A stretch of DNA of 64,000 bases from positions 4,588,001 through 4,652,000 of the forward strand of contig NZ_CP048812.1 of the NCBI RefSeq assembly GCF_010977575.1. The letters are read 5' to 3'. The DNA comes from Halomonas socia. GTDB taxonomy: Bacteria > Pseudomonadota > Gammaproteobacteria > Pseudomonadales > Halomonadaceae. The notes beneath the pieces were generated by a model. It was not told the DNA's origin and searched no databases. It saw only the letters and a program-made list of their open reading frames with translations. Positions 59,653 through 64,000 of this stretch are shown piece after piece; within the stretch, counting starts at the first letter, position 1; the number at the start of each line of letters is the position of its first letter. A program made the translations under genes and the position numbers.

Positions 59653-60600
59653 ATGGCATTCAAGGTCTACGTAGACGGGCAGGAAGGCACCACCGGACTC
59701 CGGCTGTTCGAATACCTCAACGCACGCACCGACATCGAGCTGCTACGCATCGACAGCGACAAGCGCAAGGATCCGGCCGAGCGCGCGCGCCTGCTGAATA
59801 CCGCCGACGTGGCCTTCCTGTGTCTGCCGGACGACGCCTCCCGCGAGGCCGCGGCGATGGTCGACAATCCCGACACCTGCCTGATCGACGCCAGCACCGC
59901 CTTCCGTACCGACCCTACCTGGGTCTACGGCCTGCCCGAGCTGGCCCCGGGCCAGCGCGAGGCGATCCGCGCCAGCAAGCGCATCGCCAACGTCGGCTGC
60001 CACGCCAGCGCCTTCATCCTGCTGGTGCGCCCGCTGGTAGACGCCGGCCTGCTGCCGCCCGACTACCCGCTGTCGGCCTTCTCGCTGACTGGCTACAGCG
60101 GCGGCGGCAAATCGCTGATCGCCGCCTACGAAGCCGATACCGATAGCCAGCTACAGGCGCCACGCCCCTACGCCATGGGCCTCACCCACAAGCACCTGCC
60201 GGAAATGCAGCAGCACGGCCGGCTGGCCCAGCCGCCGGTGTTCTCACCAGTGGTCGGCCCCTTCCTCAAGGGACTGGCGGTGACGGTGCCGCTACAGTGT
60301 TCGCACCTGCCGGCCGGCGTCGATGGCGAGCGCTTGCTCGCCGCCTATCGCGAACGCTACGCCGATGAGCCCTTCATCCGCGTGCACGCCATCGACGACA
60401 TGGCCAATCTCGACGGTGGCTTCTTCGACGTCCAGGGCAGCAACGACACCAACCGCGTCGACCTGTTCGTGTTCGGCAGCGCCGAGCGGCTATGCCTGGT
60501 GTCACGTCTCGACAATCTCGGCAAGGGCGCGGCCGGCTCCGCAGTGCAAAACATGAACGTCCACCTCGGACTCGACGAGCATATCGGACTCGACGCCTGA
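59653..60600 (+). CDS. argC: N-acetyl-gamma-glutamyl-phosphate reductase (short form)
   Basis: A 315-residue arginine-biosynthesis enzyme of the ArgC type 2 group, which is about 30 residues shorter than E. coli ArgC. It has [19 protein letters not shown] (NADP site), [21 protein letters not shown], the catalytic C116 in NVGCHASAF and [12 protein letters not shown]. It lies alone, not with other arg genes. Confidence 0.93.
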   Translation: MAFKVYVDGQEGTTGLRLFEYLNARTDIELLRIDSDKRKDPAERARLLNTADVAFLCLPDDASREAAAMVDNPDTCLIDASTAFRTDPTWVYGLPELAPGQREAIRASKRIANVGCHASAFILLVRPLVDAGLLPPDYPLSAFSLTGYSGGGKSLIAAYEADTDSQLQAPRPYAMGLTHKHLPEMQQHGRLAQPPVFSPVVGPFLKGLAVTVPLQCSHLPAGVDGERLLAAYRERYADEPFIRVHAIDDMANLDGGFFDVQGSNDTNRVDLFVFGSAERLCLVSRLDNLGKGAAGSAVQNMNVHLGLDEHIGLDA

Positions 60601-60632
60601 CCCGCTCTGCCACGCTCCTTCGGTACTCCACT

Positions 60633-60660
60633 CGGGCCGCGGACATTACGCCGCGGCCCG
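60633..60660. terminator. Hairpin after argC
   Basis: CGGGCCGCGG at 60633-60642 pairs with CCGCGGCCCG at 60651-60660 (10-bp stem, 8-base loop). There is no T-run; termination is plausible from position. Confidence 0.5.
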
Positions 60661-60731
60661 GTCGTTAGCGCGCTTCCTTTCTCGCCGCGCCGGTCGTAAG
60701 CTGAGTCGTTTCCGATTCACAAGGACATCGC

Positions 60732-61634
60732 ATGTCTCCCGCCGATACCCTGCGCCTGCTGCTGCTCTCCTCGCTGTGGGGCCTGTCGTTTATCTTCATG
60801 CGCGTGGCGGTGCCCGAGTTCGGCCCGGTACCGTTGGTACTGGTGCGTATGGGCATCGGCGCCCTGCTGCTGATACCGCTGCTGCTCGGGGCGCGCTACC
60901 TGAGCCTGGTGTGGCAGCACAAGCGCCAGCTGTTCCTGCTCGGCTTCGTCAACCACGTGCTGCCCTTCAGCCTGCTGGCGCTGGCCACCACCCGGCTGGA
61001 GGCCGGCTTCACCTCACTGATCAATGCCACCACACCGATCTTCACCGCACTGATCGGCGCGCTGTTCTTCACCACGCCGGTGCGCCGTCAGCAGTACCTG
61101 GGGCTGGCGCTGGCCTTCGTCGGGGTCTATGTACTGTCGGCCAATCGGCTCGATTTCGCACTGGGCGGCGATGGCTGGTTCATTCTCGCGGTGCTGGGTG
61201 CCACCTTCTGCTACGGTATCGCCGGCAACTACTCCAAGACCCATCTCTCGCACCTGCCGGTGCGGGTGCTGGCCGCGGGCAGCTCAGCGATGTCGGCGCT
61301 GATCCTGCTGGTGCCGGGCATACTGCTATGGCCCAGCGAGCCGATCAGCGGCCTGGCCTGGGCCAACGGCCTGGCGCTGGCAGTGCTCAGCACCACCGTG
61401 GCCTTTCTGCTCTACTTCGGGCTGCTCTCCAGCGCTGGCGCCACCGCCGCTTCCACGGTGACCTTCCTGGTACCGGTCAGCGCCCTGCTGTGGGGCTATC
61501 TGCTGCTCGGCGAAGTGCTCAGCGTACAGATCCTGATCGGCATGGCGATCACCCTGACCGGCACCGCCGTGGCTACCCGGATGGTGCGCTTCAGGCGGCG
61601 CGCACCCAGCGAGCTAGGGCCGCCTCAAGGCTAA
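60732..61634 (+). CDS. EamA/DMT-family transporter
   Basis: A 300-residue inner-membrane protein with ten predicted helices in two EamA repeats (LLLLSSLWGLSFIFMRVAVPEFG and the second from about residue 150). Signature TTRLEAGFTSLINATTPIFTAL. Such transporters export amino acids or metabolites; the substrate is unknown. The stop overlaps the convergent LysR gene by four bases. Confidence 0.88.
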   Translation: MSPADTLRLLLLSSLWGLSFIFMRVAVPEFGPVPLVLVRMGIGALLLIPLLLGARYLSLVWQHKRQLFLLGFVNHVLPFSLLALATTRLEAGFTSLINATTPIFTALIGALFFTTPVRRQQYLGLALAFVGVYVLSANRLDFALGGDGWFILAVLGATFCYGIAGNYSKTHLSHLPVRVLAAGSSAMSALILLVPGILLWPSEPISGLAWANGLALAVLSTTVAFLLYFGLLSSAGATAASTVTFLVPVSALLWGYLLLGEVLSVQILIGMAITLTGTAVATRMVRFRRRAPSELGPPQG

Positions 61635-62494
61635 GCGGACTTGGCCAGCAGCTCGGCCAGCGCCCAGGCCGGCTCGCTGATCTGGCCGGTGGCACGCTGC
61701 ACCAGGCCGATGTCGCGATGGAAGGTGTCGGCGCCCAGGTCGATGGCGCGCACCCCGGCGGGCCAACGGTGTAGCGCCGCGGTCTCCGGCACCAGCGCCA
61801 CGCCGACGCGGTTGGCCACCAGTTCGACGATCGCCTCGAGTTCGTCGACTTCGCACACCTCACGCACGCCGAGGCGCCGTTCGCGCAGGAAGCGCTCGAC
61901 CTGGCGGCCGCCGAAGGAGGCGCGGTCGTAGCGCACGAAGGGCCGGTCGCTCAAGCACTCGCGCCAGTCGTCGCCAGCCTGGCCGGCGGGCACCAGCAGG
62001 CGGAAGGGTTCCCGCGCCAGCGTCGTCCAGCGCAGGTCGCTCTGCAGCGAGAACGGCGGCCGGATACTGACCGCCATGTCGAGTTCGCCGGCATCGACCA
62101 GATCCACCAGCTGCATAGAGAGGCCCGGCATTACCCGCGTTCGACAGCCGGGATAGTGGCGATGAAAGCGTGCCAGCACGCTGGGCAGCAGGCCGCGCTG
62201 CACCGAGGCGATGGCGCCGATAGAGACCAGCGTTTCGGCGGCCGGGCCAGCGGCGTCGGCGCCCAGGCCGGCGTAGAGCCTGATCAACTCCTGGGCTTGC
62301 TGCAGGGTATGGCGCCCGCGGGCAGTGAGCCGCGCGCTGCGTCCGTGGCGCTCGAACAGGGCAACGTCCAGCGCCGCTTCCAGGCGCTTCATCTGGGCGC
62401 TCACCGCGGCCTGGGTCAGGCCGATGCGCTCGCCGGCAGCGGCAAAGGTGCCGGCCTCGGCCACGGCGATAAAGGTCTGCAGCTCACGAAGCAT
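61631..62494 (-). CDS. LysR-family regulator
   Basis: A 287-residue LysR protein with MLRELQTFIAVAEAGTFAAAGERIGLTQAAVSAQMKRLEAAL as the winged helix and an effector domain of usual size. It is divergent from the VOC-protein gene, with an AT-rich 100-base promoter between them. Confidence 0.88.
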   Translation of the reverse strand: MLRELQTFIAVAEAGTFAAAGERIGLTQAAVSAQMKRLEAALDVALFERHGRSARLTARGRHTLQQAQELIRLYAGLGADAAGPAAETLVSIGAIASVQRGLLPSVLARFHRHYPGCRTRVMPGLSMQLVDLVDAGELDMAVSIRPPFSLQSDLRWTTLAREPFRLLVPAGQAGDDWRECLSDRPFVRYDRASFGGRQVERFLRERRLGVREVCEVDELEAIVELVANRVGVALVPETAALHRWPAGVRAIDLGADTFHRDIGLVQRATGQISEPAWALAELLAKSA

Positions 62495-62506
62495 TCATCA
62501 ATACTC

Positions 62507-62523
62507 TTTGTGTTTCTAACAAA
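62507..62523. promoter_or_regulatory. LysR-type box between lysR and the VOC gene
   Basis: TTTGT-N7-ACAAA forms a dyad, containing a T-N11-A unit (62509-62521), just upstream of the lysR start and near an AT-rich -10-like region. It is the natural site for autoregulation and control of the VOC gene. Confidence 0.5.
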
Positions 62524-62597
62524 TATATATTGATTTTATTATGACTTCGCCTCTCCTAGGCTGTGAGCTGATCCATTACACCCAACAGGAGCCGACC

Positions 62598-63023
62598 ATG
62601 AGCCTCTCGCCCTTCCATCTGGCCATCCCCGTTCACGACCTGCCCGCCGCCCGCGCCTTCTACGGCGAGGTCTTCGGCCTGGCCGAGGGCCGCTCCAGCG
62701 AGCAGTGGGTCGACTTCGATTTCTACGGCCACCAGCTGGTGATCCACGAGCACCCCAAGACCTCCACCCAGGAGAGCGCCCACACCAATCCCGTCGACGG
62801 CCACGACGTACCGGTGCCGCACTTCGGCATCATCCTCGAGTGGGAGCAGTGGGAGGCCCTCGCCGAGCGCCTGCGCGGTCGCGACACCCCGTTCGTGATC
62901 GAGCCCTATGTGCGCTTCAAGGGCGAGGTCGGTGAGCAGGCCACCATGTTCCTGCTCGACCCCTGCGGCAACGCCCTGGAGTTCAAGGCGTTCAAGGACA
63001 TGAGCCAGCTGTTCGCCAAATAA
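62598..63023 (+). CDS. VOC (glyoxalase/dioxygenase) superfamily protein
   Basis: A 141-residue protein of the vicinal-oxygen-chelate fold: FHLAIPVHDLPAARAFYGEVFGLAEGRS (metal-binding His near residue 6), then HFGIILEWEQWEALAERLRG and MFLLDPCGNALEFKAFKD (metal-binding Glu). Members detoxify methylglyoxal, bind antibiotics or open rings. ATG 62598 follows CAGGAGCCGACC; a start at 62541 would overlap the promoter. Confidence 0.88.
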   Translation: MSLSPFHLAIPVHDLPAARAFYGEVFGLAEGRSSEQWVDFDFYGHQLVIHEHPKTSTQESAHTNPVDGHDVPVPHFGIILEWEQWEALAERLRGRDTPFVIEPYVRFKGEVGEQATMFLLDPCGNALEFKAFKDMSQLFAK

Positions 63024-63032
63024 GCCGCGCCG

Positions 63033-63935
63033 TCACGACACCTGCAGCGCACGCTCCTCGCGGCGGTGCTGCAGCGGCGAGGCGCCGAAGTAGCGTTTGT
63101 AGTCGCGGCTGAACTGCGACACGCTGCGATAGCCCACCGCCGCCGCGGCCCGATTGACGTTGCGGACGTCCTGCATCAGCAGCTGCTGCGCCTTGATCAG
63201 GCGCAGCCGTTTGACGTATTGCAGCGGCGATGAGTGGACGATCTGCTTGAAGTGCTGGTGAAACGTCGACAGGCTCATGTTGGCCTGACGGGCCATCTCC
63301 TCCACCGAGATATCCTCGGCGTAGTGCACCTGCAGCCGCGTCAGCACCTGCACGATCCGCGCATAGTGGCCCTGATGCAGCACCAGGGCGCGCAGCGCCG
63401 GCCCCTGCTCGCCCTTGAGCGCCTCGAACACCACCTCGCGCACCCGCGCCTCGCCCATCGCTGCCGCCGCACCCGGCTCGTGCAAGCTCTCCAGCAGACG
63501 CACCACGGCGCCGTGCATGCCCGCCGCCATCGGCACCGAGGCCATCGGCACCGGATCCGCCGCGGTAGCATCGACCAGTGACTCGCCCATCGCCGTTACC
63601 AGCTCGCCAAGCAGCCCCGGCTCCAGACGCACCGACACCCCCAGCAGCGGCGCCTCGGCGCTGGCCAGCGTCAGGCACTCGAAGGGCAGCGGCAGGGTCT
63701 GGACCAGATAGTGGCCGGGGCCGTAGTGGATCTCCCGCGCGCCGAGATAGCCGACCTTGTGGCCCTGGGCGACGATGATCAGGCTCGGGTCGTAGATCAA
63801 TGGCGCCGGCCCGTGGGCGCGATGCATGGCCATCAGCGACACGCCGGGCAGCGGCGTCGCGGTGTAGCCGTCGCTCTCGATCAGTGGCGCCAGCAGGTCG
63901 ACCAGTGGGTCGGGCAGCGTCGATGATGGCGGCAT
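63033..63935 (-). CDS. AraC-family regulator with AraC_N domain
   Basis: A 300-residue protein. The N-terminal sensor domain has YDPSLIIVAQGHKVGYLGAREIHYGPGHYLV, typical of the AraC_N group; the C-terminal double helix-turn-helix has EEMARQANMSLSTFHQHFKQIVHSSPLQYVKRLRLIKAQQLL and VGYRSVSQFSRDYKRYFGASP. Relatives often control a nearby oxidoreductase gene, perhaps to the right of the window. Confidence 0.9.
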   Translation of the reverse strand: MPPSSTLPDPLVDLLAPLIESDGYTATPLPGVSLMAMHRAHGPAPLIYDPSLIIVAQGHKVGYLGAREIHYGPGHYLVQTLPLPFECLTLASAEAPLLGVSVRLEPGLLGELVTAMGESLVDATAADPVPMASVPMAAGMHGAVVRLLESLHEPGAAAAMGEARVREVVFEALKGEQGPALRALVLHQGHYARIVQVLTRLQVHYAEDISVEEMARQANMSLSTFHQHFKQIVHSSPLQYVKRLRLIKAQQLLMQDVRNVNRAAAAVGYRSVSQFSRDYKRYFGASPLQHRREERALQVS

Positions 63936-64000
63936 GACAAGCTCCTCGTAGCAGCAGTACCAGCGAATTATGCCGATTTTTGACGCCTGGTGGGCCCCCA

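Overview
The window looks like a chromosomal segment of a GC-rich gammaproteobacterium, most plausibly a Halomonas-type halophile. This is inferred from the high GC, the acidic protein tails, the type of DusA, ArgC and RND genes, and the polyol and nitrogen scavenging gene content. No rRNA, tRNA or CRISPR was seen.

Region 1 (1 to about 12,580) is the right-hand part of an integrated P2-related element sitting in the 5' end of dusA. A leftward tyrosine integrase borders dusA. All other element genes run rightward: small accessory genes, a PrtN-like activator, an Ogr/Delta-like zinc-finger protein, a palindrome-rich AT island, an AlpA-type regulator, a P2 gpA-like HUH replication protein, a coiled-coil protein, a P2 gpN-like major capsid protein and a full-length gpT-like tape measure, closed by a strong terminator. 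No terminase, portal, scaffold/protease, tail tube, baseplate or lysis gene is in the window. It is therefore either a deleted P2-like prophage or, more interestingly, a phage satellite carrying its own capsid and tail ruler. The left end lies outside the window.

Region 2 (12.5-27.3 kb) carries dusA, an AstE/AspA-type deacylase, a TetR regulator and a tripartite RND efflux operon (MFP, pump, outer-membrane factor) with matching operator-like sites at both promoters. It ends with a cynF-cynABDS-type cyanate module: a sigma-54 activator divergent from a Tat-exported binding protein, permease, ATPase and a frameshifted cyanase, with a clear -24/-12 promoter and upstream inverted-repeat activator sites.

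Region 3 (27.3-43.2 kb) has a fructosamine-kinase-like gene and a small NIF3-C-like protein, then a run of 14 leftward genes for polyol use: SorC-type regulator, SmoEFGK-like ABC transporter, HAD phosphatase, SmoS-type dehydrogenase, PfkB kinase, GatZ-like protein, SDR, P-loop kinase, mannitol/arabitol dehydrogenase, xylulokinase and transaldolase. Together they could feed mannitol, sorbitol, galactitol and arabitol into fructose 6-phosphate and the pentose phosphate pathway.

Region 4 (43.3-51.3 kb) has a YdfG-like SDR, a LysR regulator and a divergent cluster of a polar-amino-acid-type ABC transporter, a DUF1989 protein, an M20 carbamoylase-like amidohydrolase and an agmatinase-family ureohydrolase. 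This suggests uptake and nitrogen release from a guanidino or ureido compound of unknown identity.

Region 5 (51.3-64 kb) is mixed chromosomal housekeeping: two Nudix hydrolases, a 2OG-Fe(II) oxygenase, YtoQ, LpxR-like and MipA-like outer-membrane proteins, a WYL regulator, a glutathione transferase, a zinc alcohol dehydrogenase, a methyltransferase, ArgC, an EamA transporter, a LysR, a VOC protein and an AraC regulator.

Four recognisable chromosomal genes (cynS, smoE, the 2OG oxygenase, the GST) and probably one element gene are each broken by the apparent loss of one base in a short C or G run. The shared pattern points to homopolymer undercalls in the assembly rather than five independent mutations.
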